From Streblospio benedicti (taxonomy: Eukaryota; Annelida; Polychaeta; Spionida; Spionidae), in assembly GCA_019095985.1 (NCBI GenBank), contig CM032664.1, positions 52,408,408 to 52,472,407 of the forward strand: DNA of 64,000 nt, written 5' to 3'. The notes under the pieces are model-generated. The model searched no databases. It saw only the letters and a list, made by a program, of their open reading frames with translations, and had not been told where the DNA came from. Below are positions 30,289-42,821 of this stretch, piece by piece; within the stretch, counting starts at the first letter, position 1; every line of letters begins with the position of its first letter. The position numbers and the translations under genes were made by a program.

Positions 30289-30357
30289 TTTAGGAAGTTG
30301 TTTATGATTTCACTAATTCGCACGTGCTTTGCACGTAGACCCATAAGCCCCGTTCAA

Positions 30358-30500
30358 TGCCCAAGGCCCATGTTCCATGTCCTGTATCCCCCGTCGAAAG
30401 GCCCATGTTCCAAGTCCCGTGTCTCCCGTCCAAAGGCCCATGTTCCATTCCTGTGTCCCCGTACAAAGGCCAAAGGCCTGTGTTCCATGTCCCCTGCTCC
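30358..30500 (+). repeat. Minisatellite, period about 35
   Basis: aggcccatgttccatgtcct, aggcccatgttccaagtccc and aggcccatgttccattcctg follow one another with similar spacers, then a weaker fourth unit. About four units just downstream of the 29.8-kb gene. Confidence 0.8.
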
Positions 30501-30569
30501 AAATTCTCCTTTCCCTAGTCATGTGTTTTATGTCCCATGTACCACGAATTGAGTTAGATAAATAAAGTC

Positions 30570-33500
30570 CAGTTCCATGCACACACATGTATACACAACA
30601 CACAGGGAAACTCACATAAAGAAAGGCAGTGGCAGAAACATGATCAAACATGGATGCTGCTTTCGGGCAATGTGTCCAGTATTTTGAGACTTTCTGCGTG
30701 ACATTATCTTATCAACACATAGCAAATACCCAACTTATTCTAATGTAACAATATTCACTGAAATGAGTTGAATACTACTGTGCGAACGTGGCCACTTAAC
30801 TCCTCATTCCATTTTGAAAGACTCGTCGTGTGATTTCAACTGAAATGGGTACCGCCGTATTTGCAAATGACAAATGCACACAAATAAATGCATACAAAAT
30901 CAAACAAGTTTGGCAGCTTATTTTATATTTTGTTCTTGCAAGGGAGGGAGTGCAAGCACTGGGAAACAAACATATAAATTTACGTTCTTTGATTCTAAAA
31001 CACTAAAATGGTTCAACGGTTCAGTCATGTAACCTTTTAAATGCTCGCTGCTTGAGATGATGGTATCATTCTGGTCTCACAATCTTGGGGCCGTGAGTTC
31101 GAGTCTTGTCAGGGCCAATCAATATAGCTTAGCGTTGTAAAACCTGTCTTCTTCAGTTATATCTAAAGTAGTAGAAATATGCTTCCTAAAAATGTGAGAA
31201 TGAAGCTTAAAATTGTATCCTCACTCACTGGGAAACACATAGACAGATCTACCATTTAATGGTTGATACCAAACTCATGGTCACATCCCAAAGTGTTCCT
31301 GATGGTCATGGATAAAATGGCGATTTAATAATAGCGATCTTGTCTTAACAAACTATAAAACTACCACAATTAAAGTTACATATAAATTGCTGGCCGCGCA
31401 GCAATTAAAAATCACAACTAGCAAAGTGTGCTTACCATCGATGATACCAGTATCCAAATTTGTTCACGGAATGTCTGACGACTTTGTTAAAGCCCCAGTC
31501 CGACTGTCACAAATTTCAACTTCTGATGTTTTCCAGTTTGATAGGGGAAGAGAAATACATGAAATATCTAAGTATTTTGCCCATGAATAACACACCTACG
31601 ATTAGATATTAGAAAAATACAATCGATTACAATATCACACCAGATTCGGCTTCAGTTATCTGCAATGTTTTAACCCTATGCTAGTCACACGCCAATCGCG
31701 GTGGATGCGGACAGTAGCGGATAACAAACCGTTAAGCATCCGCAAGAATACGGATCCGTAAGCACATGTGCATGTGTCTATGTGGAACTCAATTAGGCAG
31801 ATGTACGCAGATCCCCTAGTAAAATTTAGAAATTCTCAAAACTTTGCCATGGACCAAATACAAGGCAAATGTCCGTAATATTCGTAACTCTTACGTAAGG
31901 TACTTTAGTACGTAAACTCATATGTAAGATACGTATATTCGTCTACAATGATCCGCAGGCATCCCTAACTCTATCCGCAGGATCCATAGTCTTTTGATGA
32001 TCAGGGAACGATCATAAATAACGATACCTGTCGTCAATTTTTTGTGGCTCGGTGAAAAAGTTCAGTACCCTCCCACTTTTAGATAATAAATTTTATCCGA
32101 CCCCCACACCCCATCATCAACATTTTAGTGGTTTGAGTGACCCCCCCCCCCCCCACACACACACACCAATCAAAGCAAAAGTCCTCTACATAATCATTGT
32201 ATTTCTGGACAATTGCTAACAAAATATATTTTCAAAAAAATACCCGGTAGCGTAATAAAAATGTTTAAGAAAAAATGTTTCTTTTTTATAGTTTTTTTCT
32301 TTTTGTTGTAATATTGACTATATACAAGTACTTGATCAAACTTCAAAACCAATCACATTTAGGTCCTGAAATGTACGGGATCTTCGCAGACCATTTAATG
32401 CGTGCCCTATAATTTTAAAGATTCATACAATTTTATGACAAAAGTAATTACACAACACTCAATTAGGGATTACAAAACTTCACCACTAAGTTGAGGTCGG
32501 TGGTCCATTGGCAGCCGAGATGTTGGATGTGATAGATGAATGTTCAAGTGCTCGGTGATTAGATAATAGCCGTGCTAACCACCCGGTGGCGCAAACGATA
32601 ATGCTCCGTCCATGTTTCTCAGCCTCTTCAAACATGCGTCCATAAAGTGTAACAAATGATATACCAAGTCAATTATTTCAATGACATTTGCTAAAATAAG
32701 CATAAATCAGCCACCTTAGTCTAAGCCTCACCGTTTCCATTCCTCCTCATTCCCATATTGATATAGACCAGCCCAGGCAGGCTTGTCTTAAAGTTTACAC
32801 AACTTGAGTTGCGCAGCAAAACTCGGCGGCGACCGCGGCAGCAATCGTCTGCGCACGCTCTTTTCGTTTTTGCCGCTTCGTCGAGCTTTGAACACCGCTG
32901 GATTGTCATGACGTTTCACTTCACTTTCAGAATAGATCAGCCAAAAAGAGATTATGCTATTTATGTACGTTTACACGGAGGCAAGGTTAAAATTGGAGCA
33001 CGGAGAACGAATGTGTGAGGTGGAGAGAGGGAGAGGCATCGCAGCATATGGAGACAGCCAGCGAGAGGATGTACTTTAGTTGGAGCGGTGCGTAACCCCG
33101 GAACTCCATATGGTATATGTCATTGGGTTAAATAGTTCATTCTGGTGGTGCTAGATTTGCTATGCGGAACATTATTCATAGCAAATGCGACAGTTTTAGG
33201 CCAAAGGCATGTATGATGATACGATGATTATTTGCTCATTTCAAATGGAGTTTTAACGGTAGGTTGACATGGTGATCTGAATGCAGTGAGTGTGGTCTAC
33301 ATTTTAGAATATACATATGTAATTAGCATTGATTAAAACCTTGCATATATGAGCCTATATATAAGTAGGTGGTAATTCAACATTGATATATGTGATTCAC
33401 CGGTAATTAGTGGATTCTTTTAAGAGACAAGGATAATACACATGCTATAAATTCCATCACATATGAAACCAACGCATTGGAAGCATGCTCAATGATTCTG

Positions 33501-36500
33501 TTTCCCATAAAGATGTACATATTTTGCAGTATTTAGTAAGTTAAAAATACTGTACAAAATGGTCGCTGTTCGAATCATAGACCGCTATGAAAGTAGTATT
33601 CTACAGGCTGAGTAAATATTTGTAGAAGGAAATCAAAAGGGCTTTGAGAAGCCATTGTCCCAGCGCCAGCGAGCGTGCAGGATGGTTGAATTTGCCACCA
33701 CTGCCAATTATTATATTGAGTTTATCTTTTATATCAAGCATTCACATATTAAACGCCGTTATGTCTGACGATTGATTCCTAGTCGTAAACGATTTCACAC
33801 TTTTTGCGACGAGAAAGTTCGCATGAGCAGGCGTCAAAAAGATTTGTTTTATATCAAAGCGATTGGCATATAATATGAAAGTTACCTAGCTCTGAAGGCA
33901 GGCCGCGAGAGAATGTGCAAATCATGGCATTGTTGAAAAGTAATGGGGTGAGGATATGTCAATAACCAATGTACCATTTACGCAAACAACCACTCCATGC
34001 GACTGTCTCCTATTCCATTGGCATGATACTCCACGCGACGGGCTTTGGATGTCGTTAGGAGTTGAAGATGAAGTTCGCGCGCGCTTTCCGATGGCGGATA
34101 TCTACCCAGGTTTGACTGTACAACCGATTGTGTGAAAATAATTTTAATTATAAGGGTTGCTTTATTTCGAGATTTACTATCATACGTGTAAGAGCACATC
34201 GTATTAATAGCCGGTTGCCTCCCTGGCGTGAGTTTGCAGTTGATTTGTCGATGGTTGTGATTGTATAATTGCAGTTGGCACGACACCGAACGACATTTAA
34301 TTCAATCAAACGGTATGGAATGTTGTCAGAGTAATTCAATTGATAGAGAATACCCTAAAACCAATGCAATCTGTAAATGAAGTGTGGACCAGAATGTGGA
34401 GCTATTGCGCGCAGTGGATAAAGTGATTTGACTTATCTCTCCAAATGGCTTCCGTGTATACAGCAACATACAGACTCAATCGACCTATGCAGCAATGGTA
34501 TTTTTAAACGAATGTATTGTATATGATTAACGCAGGTATATTAAATAACAATTAAAATTTGATTTTATTGGATCCCAAATCTAAAGCATCAACTACAGCT
34601 TGACATGTTCAAACTTCAGAATGCTCAGCCAATATATTACTGATACGTGTGGGAGAAAAAAGTGCACTGAGAACGCCATATTGATGCGATTATTCGCTGC
34701 TCATCTGCATCATTGTGATCTACAAACAAATGCTGTGCTAGCGAGAGCGGCTAGATCGATGCTAGCTAGCATGCCTTGTTGTGTACAACAGCATTGCGCC
34801 AAGGGCCACATTTCTGGCACTCTGTTAAGTAAAGGTAATCATAATGGAGCAACTCTAAATACTATGCTTTGGTGTCTGGTGGTTGATAAGGCAAGCTCTG
34901 TAGTATGCCACAGCCGGCCTTCTTCCTTTCTGATTTTAAACTAGGATTAAAGTTCACCCATTGTAATGCGTGCATTCCTCCTGAGAAAACGTGTAAGTTT
35001 TAGATTTAATTGTTACATGCATATGTGTAATTATTAATTAGCGGATACCTTTTCATTGTTGTGTTAGTTTTTGAGAAATTGTTTAACACAATTGTGGCAA
35101 TTCTTCTTACACTATTTATATTACTATGTAGATAGATAGCTCCAAATGTGCTGTAGCAGAAACGAGAGACTGGTGTGTTTGTACTGGAATCCACACTCAA
35201 AGACAGGTTGCTGTATGGAGGATTTGTGCAAACAATAATCGATTACTTACATACAATTTGTTGGCTTCATCTTAAAGTTAGCTCGAGTAAATTTACTTCT
35301 GAATATTGGAGTATTTGCAGGGAAAGAATAATCAGGGCATGGAATATATGAGGTTGAAAGGGTGTGAAGAAAAAAAGAGAATATGCTTAGCTATAGAAGA
35401 AAAAAGAGAATATGCTATAGGCATCATCTATATTTCTACAATCATTTATTGATGCAAGTGCTTGAACTAAGAATGCACACATTCACATCATCAAGGTTTG
35501 CTCCTTCCATTACAGTTACAATGAAATGCCTTATATTAGTACTAATTGTTTGCCATAGTAACTTATCATCGTTCAATTGTAAAAAATATATATGCACCGG
35601 GAATATTCTTGTTTTATCACAGAGAAGTAAAACCTTGAGTATGTTGTGTTGTATATATGGTTTGCAAGTCCTGGCGAGGCAAGATGTTGGCATAGCTGAG
35701 TCTGATCACCGTCAGCTGTGTTACGTGTTGCCATTTTGAGACTTCAATATCAGCATTTAAACCACTCTGGAAATACCAAGAATTAAAATCACTGTATTAT
35801 TTCTAACTGCATGGCAAAGCATGTTGAAGCTATACTCAGAATTTATCAGCCTGGGGCACTTCGACCTTCGAATCTCCGGTGACTGCCTTAAGTGTATTCT
35901 CCACAGCCGAGGAGAAAGCTCAGTCCACGGGGCAGTTGCTGGGGGTTTGGGTTGGAAAAGCCGAGCAGCAATTGAGGACTCAATGTGTAAGGCACATTGG
36001 AAATGAACGCGCTGAATAGACCTGTAATTAATACTTGCGCCCAGAAGAAAGTGCACAATGCGGGAGTCGTGGTAAGAGATGGCAGATTTGTTTGTTAGTC
36101 ACGTGCTGGTTTTGTTGTCCAGAACTGTGTCTCATTTTTTAACTCCCATAGAAACAGATTGTTCAACTAATACAAGTTCCCGTCAATTGTTGCAGATATG
36201 AACTGAACATCTAATGCCACTAAATATCTAATCTGTTTTTTAATTACAGCTGGACCCGTTTTTTGTTTTTTGTTTTTTTTTTCATAGGAGTTTACTATGT
36301 ACAAGTTAGTTACTATGAAAGGATAGTGTTCGGGATAAAGGTAATTGGGCACAACTGCATATATATAACCACTTGTGTGCTGATTTCAATGTGATTTTCA
36401 TGATTTATATTTGACTATATAACTATTTCAGCGTTCGCCGTATACTGGCGTAGATCCTGTTGCAAATCCATTTTGACAGTCTCGAATTCGAATCCTCCAC

Positions 36501-39500
36501 AATATACCGTACATCAAATTAAAAATTCTGTATAGTTTTGGCTTATAGCGCCACTTCTCATTCTATGCTCTTTTGGTTTTACTCTATAGCTGTATTTGTT
36601 AAAAACTGTTTTATTTAAAAGTGATAATGGAATGTATATGTAGAATTCAAAATGTATTAAAATTTCAAACGTTTTTAATCTTATGAAGGGCCTTTGATTT
36701 TGAAAAAGCTGGACTCCACCACCACGGCTGATTAGGTTTCAATTTTCTAGAATGTCTGAACATATTATAGACAATGCTGCCACAATACTGCTAAACAGCT
36801 GTCATAATATATAAACATCTTGTCATACCAACTCAAATCTGTTGAGCTTTGGCATGGGCACGTATACAATAGTAAGTGGTGTTCATTTGCAGACAGGTCA
36901 CCGAGATGGACAGCCGTTCTGACCACATGGATAACACTAACATTTTCGGTGTACAATGTAAGCACGTGTGTACGTGAGAACACGAGAGTGCGTGCGTGTG
37001 ATTTGAAGTTAATTCGTGTAAGGCAACTCGTATATTCACTCATAATTAATCTGTTTCATCTGTATACAATCCAAGCTCACAACAATAACACAACGAGTAG
37101 GATAGCTGTGATTGTGTATGTATCTGACTTTCCCCCTAATCTTAATGTTATAATATGTTAAATGTGCTTATAGTATTTGGTCAATGGTCGCGAAAGCACA
37201 TGTGCTTGATACTCAGTTTTGTATAACTATATATGCAAGGATGATTTAACCGTTCAGATTTCATCTGGATGTGGATACTGACAATATTCAAGATCAGAAG
37301 ATTTTTGTTTAACATAAACTTGATAAATGTTGTTTTTTTTTTAAATGACTCAACTGGTTTTGAACAGTAGTAAGTATGTATATATGTAAATAACTATTTT
37401 CCAATACGGATAATCTTGAAATTTATGCGGTAGACAAGAACAAAAACGCACGTCACCAATCATGTATGGGCCATGTATGAACACGTCTGCTATTCTACAT
37501 AATCTTATGAGAATATTCCGTCAATTTCACATCGTGTAAGTATACCAATTAACAAAACAATTGAGCACTAGGCTATAAAAGGGTGTGATCTTGTCAAATT
37601 TGCTTTGCATGTGGTTGCTAAGGTTTCCAGTCCGCGCGGGGAAGGGCGATGGGACGGATTAATGTAAATGCTATTGATTCTCTGCGAGAGGTGCAAGTGC
37701 ATCAGTCTGACAGTACAGGGGACAGGTGCACAAATTCTCAACAGACAGGGGACTGTGATGTTAGAGGGCGGCAAAGTGGTTAATACAACGCTGATCACAC
37801 ACAGGGGTGTTGGTTATTTGGCGGGTGCTGTATATTTGCAATGCAATGAATGTAAACGTGGAGATTTGAAATTTCATTGCAAATAGATTATTGTCCAGCA
37901 TGGAATATTCAAATGGGGAAAACAGCACTTTTCAATTTGACAAGATCAAAAATTGTAAATGCTGTAGTCATAGTTTCTGGGCTTGTGTTCAACATTTCCT
38001 TATCCCAGCACGTTGCCAAGATCCGCCTCATGTAGACCAACTTACACATTTCCTCGTGTTTCCTCAGATAAACTCTTTTCAACACAGTAGCATTGTTACG
38101 AGAAAAAAGACATACACAACTCTGATAAGATATTACCACAATTGTAGGATTTTGTGTGTATGTGTGTGTCTGTGTGTGATTTTACCTGCCCTCCCCAATT
38201 CTACTCACATCATTCAAGCTTTCCCCATCATAAACCTCAGTATGCATGAAATTTTACCCTCCAATCTGATATCATCACACGAAACCGCAGTAGCAATGCC
38301 AGTCTTGGCTAAAAGCCGCACTTGGCTATTTTAGCGGGACTGTCAATATTCACATTGATTAGCAATGCGGCTGGAATAAGACCGTGTTTAACAAGATACA
38401 CATTTTACCTGAGCGTACATAGATATACGCTGTGTGTACACAAGCAGGCATGCCGCCGCCAATAGCCGCCGCCACACCTCTCCCTTCTGTGTTTACACAC
38501 TTTAAAGCAAACGGGACACCGAATCGATGAATCGGGTGGAAGGAAAAAAAGTGTTTGTGAAACTGCTTACTCTAGCCTGTCAATGCGTTTGTCCGTAAAG
38601 AACAAACAAAAGAAAACGATGTTAGCTATTCGTCGCTAATATGCCCTTTGCTAGTGAGTGCTAACGTACCATTATAATGTCATTATTAGCAGTTTTTATG
38701 GTCGTGTTACTTCTTTCAACAAATCTCCTTATGTGTCTTAGATTTTCTGCTGAAGAGAGTTGTCTTAAAGTGGTGTGAGTGAACTGTCAGACGTTTATAA
38801 CTCCTTTGTCGAACCATATCTGGTACAAATAATACTGACTCAGAGCTTACTCAGTGCCCGTAAGTGACCGAACGCCCACCACTTGATATTGACCTTGGTG
38901 TGTCAATCAATGGCAGAATGACGAATATTCATGTCAAATATCACACATCAGAATGATCCAATCATTAAATCTTCATAAATGTAAATATATACTGTTATGA
39001 TCTTCCGGGAAAATGGTTAAATTCTGTGTGCTCTTAGGTGCATTCTGAGTCTAAAAATAATGTGAGGGGATGGGTGACCGCACCAGACCACCACCCCAGA
39101 TACACTTCTGATCTAGTGGTGGTCGAGGTGGTTGCGGGTGTAGACGGTAGATGAAGAAAAACTTACTCAAGATTGTTAGTGGTACTTGCCGCATGGTTTG
39201 TCTACAGCACATACAGTCTCTATGGTGTACTGGTCGTAATATTGAGATTGAAGAGACAGGTGTGAGGGATGTAAATAGATACATAACTGGCGAGGTGATA
39301 AAGTTGTTGCTATTGTTATGCATTGTTTCAGCCAACAAGTCTTGCAAGCACAATGATGACAGTGGACTGATCGATTCAATAGACGGGCAGGCTGGTGCAC
39401 ATAATGTTTATCCATCTGACACTGGGTCTGTGTCAAGCAAATTAACTGACGCGATCCACCAATAACAAGCAACTATTCGAAGCCTCCTTTTTCACTGCCA

Positions 39501-40380
39501 CGTGTAGAGCTAATATTTGACATGGAAGGTTCCGTCAATTTACCAACACGTATATACATGGAAGCACAATGTGTGGATAGCTGAAACACTGCCTGTAGAC
39601 TCAATATTGAGATATGCTAACATTGGTGGGAAGTGCTATTTCAACATTCAAAAAGGACAATCAAGAATTCTCTCACGATTTCGAGACGTCTTTGAGATAA
39701 TTAAGAAAACGGGATAGAAACGTACATTTATTCGCTGTTTTATCTTACTTGTATGGACAAATTATCATCCTTTTCTTAAAAATGAATTCTTGCTAGCTGC
39801 GTTTAGCCGATTTAGGACATATCTTCGGGGCACTCATGTCGTATGAAATAGCTTTCATGAGAAAGATTTCATTGCAAACAATGTGTGAATGAATATGCAT
39901 TTAATTGGCTGCTTAATGGCCTACAGCTAAAGGGATTTTTAAGATTAAAAAAAAATAAAAATAAATGGTCACACGTTATCTACAAAGTAGTCAATGTTCA
40001 TAGACTACTTTTTCACACTCATGACAAAGACCCGTCATTTATAACACTTTCACTCGTATGACAGTATCTATGTTGAGTATGTTCCATTAAACTTTACACC
40101 TATATTTAAGGGTTATGCGCAAGGGGGGTTCCATACGCACGGCATGCAACGTTGTACCTTTTGGGGAAATCGCATAGCCTCAGTTGCTTCTTTTTTTCTG
40201 GCAATATGTACAATTATCAAAATAAAAAGTCATAAAATCGTCAATTGCTTTAAAACGTCTGGCCTTATTCTTAAAAATTTATGATTATCAAAATATCATA
40301 GATATAATTTTATTACCAATGCAAAAAATGATAACTATAACTAGGAAATAATTTTATGAACATTCTAAAAAATATGCTTT
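30570..40380. other. 9.8-kb stretch without a supported gene
   Basis: Only short frames without protein-like features. Noted within it: a tRNA-like B-box word at about 31090-31120, scattered gcatccgca/tgcggat words at 31700-31990, and C-tract repeat words at 32070-32230 (caatcaaagcaaaagtcctc as in 664-690). From 32.7 to 39.7 kb it is poor in recognisable repeats, so distant regulatory elements or noncoding exons could lie here, but nothing shows it. Confidence 0.4.
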
Positions 40381-40387
40381 TAATAGT

Positions 40388-40686
40388 GTATTGTTTTCTT
40401 TTACGGCTGTATTCTTGATAAGATGAAATTTTGTTTTAAAGTTTAATTCTTATTTTATTTATAAACGTTTTCGAGCTCCTAAAGGCTCCTTTTCAAATTA
40501 AAACACCAAAAGAAATGAAGTACAAATAAAATATACAGTGTAAGATTTAACCATATACATGTACTACCTACTTAATAGATGAAGACAAATTCTTATACTT
40601 CATTTCTTTTGGTGTTTTAATTCAAAATCAAACTTTAAAACAAAATTTCATCTCGTCAAGAATACAGCCGTAAAAGAAAACAATAC
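40388..40686. mobile_element. Foldback element (299 bp)
   Basis: gtattgttttcttttacggc at the left pairs with gccgtaaaagaaaacaatac at the right. Pairing continues through gaaattttgttttaaagttt and, after an insert of about 45 bases, aaaacaccaaaagaaatgaa. The insert carries cgttttcgagctcctaaagg, a Penelope-end-like word. Confidence 0.75.
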
Positions 40687-40689
40687 GGT

Positions 40690-42762
40690 ATTGATAAATT
40701 ATGATTAGGAAATTGTACTATTATACTGGTGTAATATGAAGGGTGTTCTGATATGAGTGAAACGCATGGGGAAATGTAATATGTGGCATGAATTTCTTCT
40801 CTATTCGTAGCTTTTAAAACAGTGCAACTAAAAAATCAAGCCGAATATTTTATTTGGGGACTCAACCACTCGCCTTAGTCAGCAAACGGAGAACCCCCAA
40901 GTGGACCAGTGAAACCCACACCCGTGGATATATACATCTATGGTTTCTATTTATATTCAAAGATCATTCCCATAGTTATATGTGTATCTCTTATGAATTT
41001 TCAATAATGTTGAACAGGGTACATACAAAGTATATACATGTATATTAAAATATCAATTTGTGTATTGTCTGTATTGTTTATATTTTTTTATTTCTTTCAT
41101 AAAACACAGTAACTTATACAATTTATGATATATATTCCATATATAAATCTATTTGATAAGTGATTTATTTGTAATTTTTGTAACATCGTTATTTTCACGT
41201 GCATGTATGAAAAACGATACAATATGCATATTCCAAGCATGATCTGGCGGGTAAAATCACAGCATCGACAAGACCTAGACATTAAATATTCCTACTTTAA
41301 AAAAAATCTCCTAATGCAGTAATGTATGTTTGCAATACTATACATAAACCTCTGGTGGTCCTTACGGCACACTTTCCCAAACTATTGAGTGCATTATTTA
41401 CTGTCTTAGTTTTCTCTAAACTATTATGTTCTAAACTAAATTGCATGACAGTCACTTTGAAGATCTGTGGTTTCATGGTTGGTGTAGTGCGTGCATTATC
41501 ATTGGCACATACATAGTCATGTTCTAAAGTTATTATGATATGAAGCTTATAACCGTGTAGAAGATAAACCAGTAGCAGGAAATATAGTCACATGGCCTAT
41601 TTTTTAAGGAAACACCGCCCATCCCCCACCCACTAGCCAAACCTACAATTTAATAACAATTATTGCATAGCACGGATCTACACCACCCGCCCTGTTCTGT
41701 TACCCCACACCTCATCCCGACCGCACCCACCACTGTCCTCACAAAACCCACTCCCCATTCCGACACCACCCGCCCTTAAGCTTGTTGCCTAAAAGTAAAC
41801 AACATCTAAGTATCACATATGCGCTCAGAAGCCTATAACAGTAATGGTTAGTGATTTAAAGATAATGCTCAGCCAAAATAATATTTGTCCTGTAAAGCCC
41901 AGCATCAATGAACAATGCCCTTTTCATTGCAAATGTAAGAAAAATAATATTTATATTCTCCACATTTAATATTTATCACACCTTTAAAAATACCATGCCC
42001 TGTTGTTAAAGGACTAACCATTATTTATTCTTGGGGGGGGGGGGTGAGGATCTGGTCTAATGTTCATGTACAAAATCCATGACCCCCCTATTTTTATTTA
42101 CAAAAAAGGCAACCCCCCTATTTTTCCATATACAAAATAGGTGACACCCCCCCCCCTTTACCAAATGGTCTTTGCCACGATTATATGTATATACACTAAA
42201 TTGTATGTGTTTTACCCATGAAATGATGGTAAAATAAAAAGGAAAACAATCTTTAATATTACCCTGGCACAAATTAGACAACCTCCCCTCTTGTACTTGG
42301 TACAAAATTGATGACACCCCCCCCTAAAATATCTGTACCAAAATAGAGAACCCCCTGGATTTCCTCAGACACCCACCCACAAACATACGGATCTGTCGTT
42401 ATAGATGAAGATGGCAGTGGGATCACCAGCCCTAAAAAGTAACATGTCCTGAATTATGTCAACCAATCGCTTGGGGTTCAAAGATTTTATAGTGCTAAGG
42501 CGAATGGTATTTTCCTCCAGACGTAACATTTAGCATTTGGTTCCGTAAGACCTTTATTCATAAGCGTACTATAACCGAAATAATTACTTATTGTTTTTAA
42601 ACTATTGTACTAGTTTTGTTCCTAATATTTATAAATAAATGTGTTTTGTTTAACACATAATCACGATGTCTATTATTTGTTACACAGTTGTGGTATTTTA
42701 ATCTTCATCTACCCGTTGCATATTTAATTTTTATTTTCGTTTTGTCATTTACACAATCCAAA
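40690..42762. other. Upstream region of ZRANB2
   Basis: A/T-rich with a C-tract array at 42030-42360. That array has repeated units of the form tacaaaata(g/c)...gacccccc, several with spacing near 45 bases. No upstream coding exon was recognised. Confidence 0.4.
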
Positions 42763-42821
42763 ATGGAAGCTACTACAAAATTTAAACCTGGTGAAGGAGA
42801 TTGGGTTTGTGGCGATCCCCA
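42763..42821 (+). CDS. ZRANB2: ZRANB2 exon 1
   Basis: MEATTKFKPGEGDWVCGDP plus two bases, donor gtacgt. Carries the Trp and first Cys of zinc finger 1. Confidence 0.93.

Noticed and set aside
31700-31990. gcatccgca/tgcggat words as operator-like sites
   Set aside because: Spacing and orientation are irregular, and the words may be remains of a degraded repeat.
34600-34944. 114-codon plus-strand frame
   Set aside because: No recognisable domain, no codon bias and no splice context.
37891-38334. 147-codon plus-strand frame
   Set aside because: Composition is that of random AT/GT-rich DNA, including a GTGTGT stretch read as Cys-Val. No domain and no codon bias.
40440-40500. Hammerhead ribozyme in a Penelope-like end
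   Set aside because: A stem like gagc...gctc followed by cgaaaac is suggestive, but the conserved CUGAUGA core is not present.
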